This document shows positions 53,735 to 63,777 of a DNA stretch of 64,000 nucleotides, in pieces (position 1 is the first letter of the stretch; each line of letters starts with the position of its first letter). The position numbers and the translations under genes are program-made. The notes beneath the pieces are model-generated. The model had not been told where the DNA came from. It did not search any database and saw only the letters and a program-made list of their open reading frames with translations. Source of the DNA: Dendrolimus kikuchii (lineage: Eukaryota; Arthropoda; Insecta; Lepidoptera; Lasiocampidae); assembly GCA_019925095.2 (NCBI GenBank), contig CM034402.1, positions 6,087,501-6,151,500 of the forward strand. Reading direction: 5' to 3'.

Positions 53735-53945
53735 ATAGCTGATGGACGAAGACGTGTTTTTGTGTGATGTCGCGTCTCGGTAAACATAGTGCAAGACGCT
53801 TTCCAACCTGGTGGACCAATGCAAGGCTACCGATTGGCACTGGATGAGGAAATGGAGAAATCAGGAAAGCGGAGGATCGAGATATAAATCTCGTAAACTT
53901 AGGGAGATCTAGGTTTAGAATTGGACTGCCATTTGCTAACATCCA
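53735..53945 (+). pseudogene. Fam-L RTE-like LINE, last part
   Basis: cgcgtctcggtaaacatagt encodes RLGKHS; further on aaacttagggagatctaggt gives NLGRSR, as in the KLGRPTS end of the 54010 copy. Very decayed. It lies just upstream of a larger copy in the same direction. Confidence 0.45.
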
Positions 53946-54009
53946 ACGCAATACGTAAGGATTTTCTGGACACGTATCTCATGACGAAATTAATATAAAA
54001 GTATACGAA

Positions 54010-54760
54010 AACTTTTTTGTGGAGACTACGGAAGAGCTGACTGTAATACTGAACGACCTAAATGAGCTCTTTCGAGGAGTAGGACTTGGCGTGAACCTGG
54101 ACAAGACAAAAGTCATGTTCAACAATCATATCATGCCGAGACCAGTACTCGTCAATGGCATCCCTTTCGAAGTTGTGCAAGAATACTATGAAAAAATAGA
54201 AAAATTATCCAAGTGGGTAAACACAACTTCGAGGTCCTTGAAGTATTCAGTTAGCTTCGTTGGGTCATTACGTCGACCATTCCGCAATGTTGGAAGACGA
54301 AAGTCTTCGAGCAGTGCGTGCTACCCGTCATGACGTATGGTGCCGAAACGTGGACACTGATAGTGGGTTTGGTTCACAAATTGAAGGTTGCTCAGCGGGC
54401 TATGGAGTGAGCTATGCTAGGAGTATCTCTTATGGATAAAATCAGAAAAGAGGATATCTGTAAGCGGACCAAGTCTACCGACATAACTCGCGGAATTAGC
54501 AAGCTGAAGTAGCAGTGGGCCGGCCACGTTTGTCGCAGGAATGATGCCCGATGGAGCATAGGAGTTCTGCAGTGGAGACCGCGTCTCGGCAAACGTAGGG
54601 TAGGACACCCCCAGCCCGATAGACTGACGATCTGCGCAAGGTCGCCGGTGGGTGCTTGATAAGAATAGCGCAGGATCGGGATAGGTAGCGCAAACTTGGG
54701 GAGGCCTACGTCCAACAGTGGACAACAGTTGGCTAAGGACGACGATAAGAAAGATCACGA
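54010..54760 (+). pseudogene. Fam-L RTE-like LINE, RT palm edge to C-terminus
   Basis: Frame 54019-54333: ELTVILNDLNELFRGVGLGV, NLDKTKVMFNN.., VLVNGIPFEVVQEYYEKIE, the part after the catalytic motif in RTE-like LINEs (GL..N..KTKVM, VQEY.YLG). A shift then leads to EQCVLPVMTYGAETWTLI, ..DKIRKEDICKRTKSTDI.., QWAGHVCRRNDARWSIG, VLQWRPRLGKRR and NLGRPTSNSGQ. At least three in-frame stops and one frameshift break it. Endonuclease and YADD are missing. Confidence 0.75.
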
Positions 54761-54902
54761 TAGGAAGCTAAAGACGATTTAGACAAAAATTAAATATCTG
54801 CCAAGTGCGTGTATGTACACACAATGAAGGGATTCCGTAGAGATGACTAATATTCATTATTTTATCTAGTAACTATGCAACACTGAAATCGAAAATGCCG
54901 TA

Positions 54903-54946
54903 TAATCAAAACAGATATTGTTCAAAAACAATATCTGTTTTGATTA
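54903..54946. repeat. Perfect palindrome, 20-bp arms
   Basis: taatcaaaacagatattgtt (54903-54922) is exactly inverted at 54927-54946 around a 4-nt loop (caaa). Confidence 0.85.
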
Positions 54947-57025
54947 ATTTGGTTTGCCAATATTAGTTATTTTTTGGTGTTTTTTTCTTTAATTTTTGAC
55001 CTGTAAGTTCAAAAACTAAAAAGATTATTTAACTTTTCGACTTTAGCTATACTAATTTTATGAGTTAATTGTATGAAATTAAAGGATAAATAACTTATAA
55101 AAATGACCTTACATCATATTTTTATCCATTTTATTTATTTTACTTACACGAATATTACCTGTTGTGTTAAACAAACAAACTCCTTGTCATATCTATAAAA
55201 TAACATCATTTATAAATATCGTTGAGATTCAGCTGCTTCTTAAAATTCAAATATCAAATGCTTATAACAAATTCTTCATAATTTACAATATTTTAGGAAG
55301 CGCGTCAAAACTGCAAATACCTGGAGAGAGGCGGTATTTTGCCAGAATTGCCAAAAGGCAGGTTTAATTCTAGCCAAAATCCTCTCGTCTCATATAGTGC
55401 TGTGCCACATTCGAGCCCATGAAATATGATTATGATATGTACGATTGTACATATCACCATACAAAGAATAGTATAAAAACATGTTCAGCATAACAGTACA
55501 TCGTCGTAAGTATTTTATTGAATAAAAATGATTTTATTGAACGTAATGAAATAATATACCTACTTACTATACCTATACTTGTTATCCTTCACCAAAATAA
55601 ACTATTATTTTACAAAAATGCTCGGTTACAAATTAATTATGAAGTGGTCTGGGACCAATATTTTATCTATAATTTTTTATTTAGTTCTAGTTTTTAATTT
55701 TAGGTTTATTTTTTATACTATAGTTTAGTTTTAGTATTTAATTGTATTTTCCTTTAATATTCTTTAACTATTAAATTATTATAATATAGCATTATATTAT
55801 AGTTAAAATAATAAGGCCCAGCGATCTCTTTTAGGCTATTTATATTATAAGTTTTAATGTACCTATACTATTATCTAGGTATCTCAGTAATAAACGACAG
55901 AAAAAAATCGACTTGTAAGTATTAAACTAATATGTCGTCCATGCAATGTTTACAACGTCGGAATAATAAAAATAAAATAAATTACCGCGCTTAAAACCGT
56001 GAAAACGTAGTTTTATTATGTTTACAAGACTGTTTAGACGTATGTATTTTCTTTATAGGTGTGATTTATGTATATATACATGTAGGTACCTACCTAAAAG
56101 AATTTGTCCGGTACGTGGCATACGAACTATGAATTAAAAATTTACGTAGAGGTGAGAGTGGCTATGAAAGCATAAAAAGTATTATTCGAAAACATCAGAT
56201 CTTGTTCAAATAACGAGATTTTGACTCGTTAACATGACTAAATAAGAAACAAGTCTCGAATCTCAACAACACTACGAGACTACTAAATCACAGTATATGA
56301 GTTCACTAGCATATTGAGGCTCAGATTAAACCGAAGTTATTAAAATCTACTAGTGACTAGGTGTCATTAAAATACGCCCGACGTATTTACGACTGAAAAC
56401 GGAAATAGGAACTGATTTAAAATGTATTTAGCTTTAGAATTACTTGAAGAGCAGCTGTCCTAAATAAAATTTAAGAATTTGATACACATTACACTTTCAT
56501 TTCGAGACACAAGGAAGGATGTTTTTGTTTAAACATGCTTTAGTATTGTTAAAACCTTACGTTATAAAAAGAATTATCATGTATTTGGTTGGAAACAAGA
56601 TAAAATTATAAAATAAAACAAACTTAAAAATAAATAATTACATTATAGTCCGCTAAATTAGCACCAAGAGTACATAAATTAAACCCAAAATTAATCCCAG
56701 TGTACGTTTATAATCAGGCGGAGCTGAAAATATTTTTTCGTCTACCAATTTTTAATTGTCCCTAACATCGTAAAACAAAATGTATACACAACCTTTTAAA
56801 TACTTAGTGTAACGTTTTTATTTAATTACAAGAGGGGTTGTTTGCGGTTTTAAAATTCGTTGCTCGCGCTCGGTTGAAGGACGCTCGTAAAGTGGCTTAA
56901 CGTTATACTTATAAAAGTTGTAACACACGGTCGGCCTAAAAAACGTGTCTGAAATTTTTCATAAAAGTCTTACACGTTTTATCTAATAGAAAAAGCTATA
57001 TCAAGGCTTCGCCTAGCTTCCAGTG
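54947..57025. other. Quiet AT-rich DNA, 2.1 kb
   Basis: No gene is seen. One Fam-K piece lies at 55950-56025 (annotated). 56820-56960 is slightly GC-richer (gttgctcgcgctcggttgaa) without a frame. Confidence 0.4.
55950..56025 (+). mobile_element. Fam-K unit fragment
   Basis: acaacgtcggaataataaaa, aaattaccgcgcttaaaacc, gtgaaaacgtagttttatta: the middle of one Fam-K arm, single orientation. Confidence 0.55.
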
Positions 57026-57298
57026 CTAAAAATTAAGGTTAATCTCATTTAGTTTAAGTTCATGGTTATTACCTAGACCTTTTTCTACTACGTAGTTTGT
57101 GTGCGCAGCTCGTCGCACATATAATATATTTTGTTCTACGCTGATAGTGTGGGCGATACCCTGGTCGTTGTAGGAATAGAAGTTAAACACTGTTAATGGT
57201 GGAAAATTATAATAAATCACTTTTGCATAACAAATACGTGTGCCCTCGACTACAACCAAAATGGAAGCAAAAACAAAAAAGCAACGATAGTGTCGCAA
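57026..57298 (-). CDS. Open frame of 90 codons with signal-peptide-like start, hypothetical
   Basis: From ATG at 57298 to the stop at 57026. Residues 1-22 (MRHYRCFFVFASILVVVEGT.., hydrophobic FFVFASILVVV core) look like a secretory signal. The rest (..YNFPPLTVFNFYSYNDQGIA..) has balanced composition for this AT-rich DNA, with no domain I recognise. It shows no TE motif and lies in a stretch with little visible TE. No promoter, splice sites or poly(A) signal could be tied to it. It may be a chance frame, a short host gene, or an exon of one. Called only because it is the least TE-like frame in the window. Confidence 0.15.
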   Translation of the reverse strand: MRHYRCFFVFASILVVVEGTRICYAKVIYYNFPPLTVFNFYSYNDQGIAHTISVEQNILYVRRAAHTNYVVEKGLGNNHELKLNEINLNF

Positions 57299-57414
57299 GT
57301 TTGAAAATAATGTTATGTTCGTGTTGCCAACAGTTTGTAGTTGGTAACATGTAAAGCCGATATAAGACCTTTCAATTCGGATTACAACAACATAAAAACA
57401 TAAAATTTCGAATC

Positions 57415-57550
57415 AATCAAATTGAATCAGTTTCATTGAAAGGCATTCAAATTAAAGGACAAAATGTTGATGAATAACATTGAGAATGATTTAGGTTTAG
57501 GTTTATAGGAATCACTCTGCTTGATTTACAGAAATTGAAAGACAGAAATG
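57415..57550 (+). repeat. Fam-Q interspersed repeat, copy 2
   Basis: tcaaattgaatcagtttcat, aaaggcattcaaattaaagg, attgaaagacagaaatgaac. Same order as 366-490. Confidence 0.4.
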
Positions 57551-58101
57551 AACAGTTTAATATCGGCTTTATCTTTGAATTCTGTGCATTGCGTTTGAAG
57601 TAGTGTACAGTTAGCACATAAATAAATAAACTATTTTTTTTATATATTTTCATTTCCATCCATTTTCATAGGCATGTACTTAATATGAAACTAATAATAT
57701 TAATCAATATTAAAATAAAAATATTAATATTAAACATAATTTAAATACTAAACTGTTGGTCCCTGTTCTGAAGAATGACTTTTGCTTTCTGATAGCACAA
57801 TTCCGATGGAAGTCAATAATATTCCGGTGGATTTAGCAATTAATTGTACGGCTTCTTTAGTTTTGGAACCATTTTTAATTAACACATTTAATATCAAATA
57901 ACAACAATTAGCAACAAATCATAACACTGAACAATGAGTAACAAAAAAGAATCACAAATAAAATCAATTCATTCATTAATTATCAAACTAAATCAAATAG
58001 TCAGACCTCACAACAATTACCAATGTAAATAATAATTATTTATTTGACTTTCATCATTGACTTTTGATTGTAAATATATTTTCTTGTTCAAAATGTAACG
58101 A
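57551..58101. other. Unassigned AT-rich DNA
   Basis: No gene or recognised repeat is seen. Confidence 0.3.
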
Positions 58102-58420
58102 TTATCCGTGCAGGAACGGAGAAAGAATACAATTTCCTGCGGCCAGGCGGCCTGTCGTAAGAGGCGATAAAACAACCCACAGCCAGGTGGTAGGGTATTT
58201 GCCCGACTGGATGGCGACCACCCCTGATCTAGAGTATGCCGCCATAACAACCTTGTGTTGTGTTCCGGCATTGGTGACCAAGTTCCAGTCTCCCTTAAGA
58301 GGGCAGCAGCGCATTTGTAGCACCTTTGGTGTTGCAAATGTCCATAGGCGATGGTAACCGCTTTCCATCCAGTGGGCCGTCTGCCTGTCTGCTGAACTCC
58401 TGCAATAAAAAAAAACGAAC
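58102..58420 (+). mobile_element. Fam-A copy 10 (full, intact frame)
   Basis: The sense strand is plus: attatccgtgcaggaacgga start, gcaataaaaaaaaac end. The sense frame 58064-58357 is open across the element: RNGERIQFPAARRPVVRGDK, TTHSQVVGYLPDWMATTPDL, ..RGQQRICSTFGVANVHRRW. The best copy for deriving a consensus. Confidence 0.8.
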
Positions 58421-58742
58421 CTCTTTTTGCTGATTGTACAAGGAATTTTAAATTTCAAGTTTAGAATAGAAACTTCTCGAAGCTAATTTACCTATACTAC
58501 AATTTAGTTTTAGCATTATATTCAGTGGAATGATTATTTAATGTATGAATATTGTATATTTAATGGATGAGTTATTTTATCCCATATTGTTATATGGGAT
58601 AAAGGTGTGTTTTGCTTGAATGTACGTATTGATAGACGATGTACTCACCATCTTAACTAACTTCAACCTAAGAACTATAAGAAAGGTTAAACTTAGTGTA
58701 ACGCAATGCGTAATCACGAAAATATCGTTCTGTCCATAGACT

Positions 58743-58900
58743 TCATAGATAGATAGATAGATAACACTTTATTATACACCAATACAAAAATGAACTTAAA
58801 GACTAAAATTATTTGTAGTTTTATATTTAGTCTTTTAGACCGTACAAAGGGCGGTCTTATCGCGAAAAAGCGATCTCTTCCAGGCAACCCCAGGGATGAA
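58743..58900 (-). mobile_element. Fam-C LINE 3' end
   Basis: (TAGA)n at 58746-58762, aacactttattatacacc, gggcggtcttatcgcgaaaa, agcgatctcttccaggcaac. A complete 3' module, minus sense. Confidence 0.7.
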
Positions 58901-59271
58901 CTGTGATGCTAATAGCGATGGTGGTATATGTATAGTACGAACTACTTACTTTTTACTTTTTTTTAGTTAAGATGTTAGCTATTTTGACTGCATTTCCAAG
59001 ATGATTACGTGATCTGATTAAAAATATAATGTCTTCTTACATCAGTCTACCGAGCATTGTGTATAAGTTGATATGATGTTTTATTTTATGTTTATTTGAT
59101 TTGCCAAACGCCTTCCTCCATATATCCATTTATAATAAAGTATGCCAAAACACACCCTCCGCCAAAGAAATGTCAGCATCAAAGTTTAAACACCAAGTTA
59201 GTAAATGGTTAAAAACATTAAATTACAGCGACACAGAATGCACAATACTAAACTGACCACAACACTAGGGG
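58901..59271. other. Unassigned DNA
   Basis: No gene or recognised repeat is seen. Confidence 0.3.
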
Positions 59272-59283
59272 CACACACACGCA

Positions 59284-59368
<85 letters not shown>

Positions 59369-59372
59369 ACGC
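59272..59372. repeat. (CA)n microsatellite
   Basis: About 100 bp of CA repeats with interruptions (gcagac, ggacac, aaacac). The frame through it is not a gene. Confidence 0.95.
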
Positions 59373-60591
59373 ACTCATAGTTTTAGGTTAATTAATTAAT
59401 AAATCATTTATATTTAAGTTCCTATAATAAAATTGTGTTGGGTGCCGCGATACAGACTTAGAGTCTAGTGCATCAACCGCCGCCAAAACATTTGTAGCCT
59501 TAATTTTAACTACTATATAAGTTTTAGACATAATTATATAAGGCCCAGAGATAAGTTTATATAAATATATGAATTTGAATTTTCAATTTGACATCTCTTC
59601 AACTTATAATAATATGAAGATTTATTGTAATATGACTCAAGGTGTAATACGGAAATGTATTATAATAAAGACTTACGGTCTTATTCATATTGACTTAGAG
59701 TAAATTTGTAAGAACTCAATATGAATAAGACCGTCCATATCTAAAATGTTAACTGCTTTTCAAAGGAATTTGCGTCAAATCAATAAAAGATTTCTCATGA
59801 TGTCTTATATCTATTAATCATTTACCAATAAGTTGTTATGATATTTTATCTTCATATAAAATCTTATATCACCATGATAAGTAGTAGCACCTAAGATTTT
59901 AAATAGATTTGCAGTTTTAACTCAATATTAGTTGAAATGACAAACCTTCATTCCGGAAGAAACTGAAATGAAAAGAAAAACGCTCTTCCCCCAGACAGAA
60001 GAACCTACTGTGAAGGAAAAGGGTATTGCAGTAAGCATAATTGATTCGGCGTAAGCGCCATATTGCGGCTTTGATCCGATAATCCCGTTTCAGATTAAAT
60101 AACGGAGTTTCAATGTGATTTTGATGAATTAATTACAGATTTTTCATGCACGCCTCGAGGGATTCAATTTGGATGATTTTCAACATTTTAATTAACAAGC
60201 TCAGTGTATTTGAAGTACTCCCAAATTGATTCCACGCTAAGTTTCCTTAAAATTTCATCGTGATTTTTGAGTTGGTTACTGACATACAACTTTGGGTAAT
60301 AAGATGGTTGAACTTTTTTATTATTTTACAGGTTCACATTTGACCGCTATCTCATTTGAGGTTAGGTTAGACTTTTATCACATGAGGCCACCGCCTAAGA
60401 CGCTAAGACATAAACCCGTGGCAATAGTACTTCTTCGGGGGTGCTACTGCAATTTCTATATGGAGAATCCCACACGTCCCCGCCGCGTATTCCCCGCAGT
60501 GGTTTGTCATCAATCAGATGTGTCCTCGTTAAAAATAAGAGACTAAGATAAAAGATTTCCCTGCCAAATTAAGATAGCCAAGTTGTATTAC
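59373..60591. other. Unassigned DNA, 1.2 kb
   Basis: No gene is convincing; an 84-codon plus frame (60292-60546) has no domain. An inverted repeat at 59675 is annotated. 60340-60510 is GC-richer (cccgccgcgtattccccgca) and may be an old TE. Confidence 0.35.
59675..59734. repeat. Perfect inverted repeat, 19-bp arms
   Basis: acggtcttattcatattga (59675-59693) is exactly inverted at 59716-59734 with a 22-nt spacer. Confidence 0.85.
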
Positions 60592-60850
60592 ATGTTTCCG
60601 TGCAGGAACGAAGAAAGACTACAATTTCCTGCGGCCAGGCGACCTGTCGTAAGAACCCACACCCAGGTGGTAGGCTATTCGTCACCATAACAACCTTGAG
60701 TTGTGTTCCGGCATTAGTGACCAGGTTCCAGTATCCCTTTAGAGAGCAGCAGCGCATTTGTACCACCTTTAGTTTTATATATGTCTATAGGCGATGGAAA
60801 GTTCCATCGGGTGGGCCGTCTGCCTGTCTGCTGAATTCGTGCAATAACAA
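60592..60850 (+). mobile_element. Fam-A copy 11 (internal deletions)
   Basis: ttccgtgcaggaacgaagaa start, tcgtgcaataacaaaat end. Parts of the head-body junction and the ctggatggc block are missing. Confidence 0.7.
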
Positions 60851-61144
60851 AATATAGGAAGTAGACTCGTGCGAAAATTTGTTCTTTTTATATACTTATG
60901 TTTACGTGGTTAGTCCGCTGAATAAATCTAAATGAAATTTAGCAAGGAGACAGACTGTATCGTGAGGAAGGTACGTGGCATTTTGTCTCAAAAACAGCTT
61001 TGAAGGACGTAAAATGGACAATGAAAATTTGTATGGAAATTCCTCAAATTAAGAATAAATCAATAAATTAATATTTATTTGCAAAAACAAAGGCACATAA
61101 ATAGATATTACATAATATAAAGTTTCCAGTATGTTTTGTCAGTT
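60851..61144. other. Unassigned AT-rich DNA
   Basis: No gene or recognised repeat is seen. Confidence 0.3.
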
Positions 61145-61677
61145 ATATACATACATACATACATAACTTCACGCCAGTTCCCTTGCGGGGTAGGCACGAA
61201 CAACAGAGCGCCATTTAGGCTTATTCTTACACACCTCACTTGCTTCTTTGACATTCATAACTTTTGTCATGCACGCTCGTCTGTTCTTAAGGCTCCTGAC
61301 ATCACCTTCTGCTAGTACACGATCAATTTGATCATGGAAGGTGTGTCGTGGCCTTCCACGACTTCTGCATCCATCCACTTTTGCATTGTATATCTGTTTA
61401 GTCATTCTTTCATCATGCAATGTTTCCACATGCCCGAACCACCGGAGCATTCCTTTCCTTACCTTCACCCCGACACTCTGTTTCAGACCAACTCTCTTTC
61501 TTACTTCGGTATTACGAACGCGGTCCGCGAGCGTCACTCCGTAGATTTTGCGCAGTGCTCGCATCTCGACCGCGTTTACTCTACTTTCATGCTCTCTCTT
61601 CCATACCCAACTCTCGCTTCCACACGTGAGCGTAGGTACCAGCACCGCGTTGTGTATGGCAAGCTGGGCCTAACCTA
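61145..61677 (-). mobile_element. Fam-D RTE-like LINE, best copy
   Basis: 5'-truncated at ggcccagcttgccatacac (61677), with the coding end intact and a tail of (ATAC)n on plus at 61146-61164. No TSD is evident. Confidence 0.75.
61169..61675 (-). pseudogene. RTE-like LINE C-terminal domain, intact frame
   Basis: One uninterrupted frame from the truncation edge: LAIHNAVLVPTLTCGSESWV, ..EMRALRKIYGVTLADRVRNT.., ..VKVRKGMLRWFGHVETLHDE.., KVDGCRSRGRPRHTFHDQID and ..KNKPKWRSVVRAYPARELA with a stop at 61169. The set L.YG.E(S/T)W, MR.LR.I.G, LRWFGHV and GRPR.T..DQI is the usual region after the RT in RTE-like LINEs. Endonuclease and RT are missing, so it is dead; about 168 codons without damage suggest it is young. 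The sister copies at 23950 and 30058 are broken. Confidence 0.75.
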
Positions 61678-62432
61678 AAATCACATTATAAATGCGTTTT
61701 AGCAGTTGCATTTTTTTATTTCATTTAGAAAGTAGGTATAAAATAAAAGTGATGGATTTCGTCGTTAACAGCTAGTTAATATATAATTGTCTAACTAACT
61801 TGTCCATAGATATTTCGAAAACAGAACGAACGAAGCCGATATCATAGCTACGTATTAAGTGGCACCTTAGTACGCTTCAGTGAGCCTTCATTAATTACAA
61901 GCGAAACTTCCGCTCCGATTTAATTAATAGACTGCCGATGTCTGTCGCTTCTGATAATTTACGGCACTTCTTAGCAAATTGATGCCTCCGCTTTATTCAC
62001 TACTGTCTTCTTTAAAGGTTGAGAAACGAGCAAACAATTTACCTTTTGATAAGCGTACGAAAATATTCTATGTATGATTCTTGTACAAATATTAATAGAA
62101 AAGCTATAAGAATGTCTATTATTTTATCAAAATACTCTTAGGTTGCTGCTTTTTGTAATTGTTTTATTTGGTAAGCAAAAGCTTTTATTTCTTTCTTTTA
62201 TAGAAATAATAATTTGCAAACTACAGCAGACTTAGGATTGAATTAGAATTCAGACGCGAAAAAAACAAAGTAAATAGATAGAGATATAAGTTCAAAAATT
62301 TTACTGAAATGTTTTAATGCGTTCTATTCTGTCAACATTGTATAAGTTATAATTAAATGCATTACCTGTATTAATCACGCAGAACCCTATGCCGGTACTG
62401 CAAGTCACTGAAATGCAGTCATTTTTACATTT
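61678..62432. other. Unassigned AT-rich DNA
   Basis: No gene or recognised repeat is seen. Confidence 0.3.
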
Positions 62433-62712
62433 TTTAAAGAATACAATTTCCTGCGGCCGGGCGGCCTTTTGTAAGAGGTGACAAAACAAGCCACAGCCAG
62501 GGGGTAGGGTTTTGTCCGACTAGATGGCTACCACCCCTGGTCGAGAGTCGACGATTTGTTGTGTTCCAGCATTAATGGCCAGGTTCCAGTATGCCTTTAG
62601 AGAGCGGCAGCACATTGGTAGCACCTTTGTTGTTACAAATGTCCATAGGCGATGGTAGCCGCTTACCTTCAAGAGGGCTATCTGCCTGTCTGCTGAAATC
62701 AGGCGATAAAAG
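62433..62712 (+). mobile_element. Fam-A copy 12 (diverged)
   Basis: aaagaatacaatttcctgcg start (head edge missing ~15 bp), ctgaaatcaggcgataaaag end. Several small gaps; the tail motif gcaataaaa has changed. Confidence 0.65.
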
Positions 62713-63145
62713 CACATTGGAGAAAAAATTTAAAGAAGTGTTTTACATATTCTTTTTGGTTATATAATAATTTATAAGATATAATATAATATAAGATTAA
62801 CTACATATTAAGTTCACGTTGATACCTACAAATTCATGCATTAAAATAAAGAAATTTAATTGAGCTCACAGATGAAGCACTTCGTTTATTTATTGATGTA
62901 TAAATATGGATCTGATATACCTACACAAATATTCATTCAATAAATATTACGTACAAAGAAACATTTTTCTATTACTCCGGATCTTAAAACGTGGAAAGAA
63001 TCAGCGCATCACTTTGTCCTCATTGCCCAATGTAATCAAACTCCACACAATTTTCTCTAAAAATATGTGTGTATTTTTAAAGAAAAATATTTGCTGGATT
63101 CCGTTTCTTTTTTTGCGTATTGTAAAACTCTGTATATACAAATAA
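62713..63145. other. Unassigned AT-rich DNA
   Basis: A 79-codon plus frame (62906-63145) has no domain. No recognised repeat. Confidence 0.3.
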
Positions 63146-63272
63146 GAGAGAGAGATAACACTTTATTGCACACCAAAATATGCAATTATAAAATTAGACC
63201 ATATTTATAATATTTTCTAGGCAATACAATAGGCGGCCTTATCGCTCAAAGCGATCTCTTCCAGGCAACTTA
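63146..63272 (-). mobile_element. Fam-C LINE 3' end
   Basis: (GA)n at 63146-63156, aacactttattgcacacc, ggcggccttatcgctcaaag, cgatctcttccaggcaactt. Minus sense, complete module. Confidence 0.7.
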
Positions 63273-63329
63273 AATCAAAGAAATTTGAATCAGGTCTAAA
63301 ATAAGTACCAACAAGTATAGGAAACGTAA

Positions 63330-63455
63330 ATAGCCTTCTAGGCACCTTACCCATAGAAGACGGTGATCTAGGCTCAGTATTCTACTTATAGTCTTGAGGG
63401 ACTATGAGTAGAATACAATACAAATAAGCTAAATTTTCTTGCATTGTATTCGATT
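63330..63455 (+). mobile_element. Fam-G LINE 3' end
   Basis: ggcaccttacccatagaaga, cggtgatctaggctcagtat encodes GTLPIEDGDLGSVFY, then the 3' UTR dyad and tagaatacaatacaaataag. Almost identical to the end of 17224-17530. A Fam-A copy starts 11 bp downstream. Confidence 0.65.
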
Positions 63456-63465
63456 ATATGTAATT

Positions 63466-63777
63466 TAATCCGTGCAGGAACGGAGAAAGAATACAATTTC
63501 CTGCGGCCGGGTGGCCTGTCGTAAGAGGCGACAAAACAACCCACGGCCAGGTGGTAGGGCATTTGCCCGACTGGATGGCTACCACCCCTGGTCTAAAGTA
63601 TGTCGCCATAACAACCTTGAGTTGTGTTCCGGCATTAGTCACCAGGTTCCAGTCTCCCTTAAGAGAGCAGCAGCGCATTTGTAGCAACTTTGGTGTTGCA
63701 AATGTCCATAGGCGATGGTAACCGCTTTCCATCAAGTGGGCCGTCTGCCTGTATTTTGATCTCCTGCAATAATAAAA
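63466..63777 (+). mobile_element. Fam-A copy 13 (full)
   Basis: taatccgtgcaggaacggag start, ctcctgcaataataaaaaaa end. The sense frame is open from the head (GERIQFPAAGWPVVRGDKTT) through LPDWMATTPGLKY to ..EQQRICSNFGVANVHRRW. Confidence 0.75.

Noticed and set aside
59205..59399. His/Thr-rich 64-codon frame
   Set aside because: It is a translation of the (CA)n microsatellite.
61328..61678. Plus-strand frame of 116 codons (PEPPEHSFPYLHP..)
   Set aside because: Antisense of the Fam-D LINE coding end; the same shadow appears at 30232.
6670..63777. Regularly repeated Fam-A copies as a CRISPR-like or tandem array
   Set aside because: Copies are dispersed, in both orientations, with tails; they are retroelements in eukaryotic DNA.
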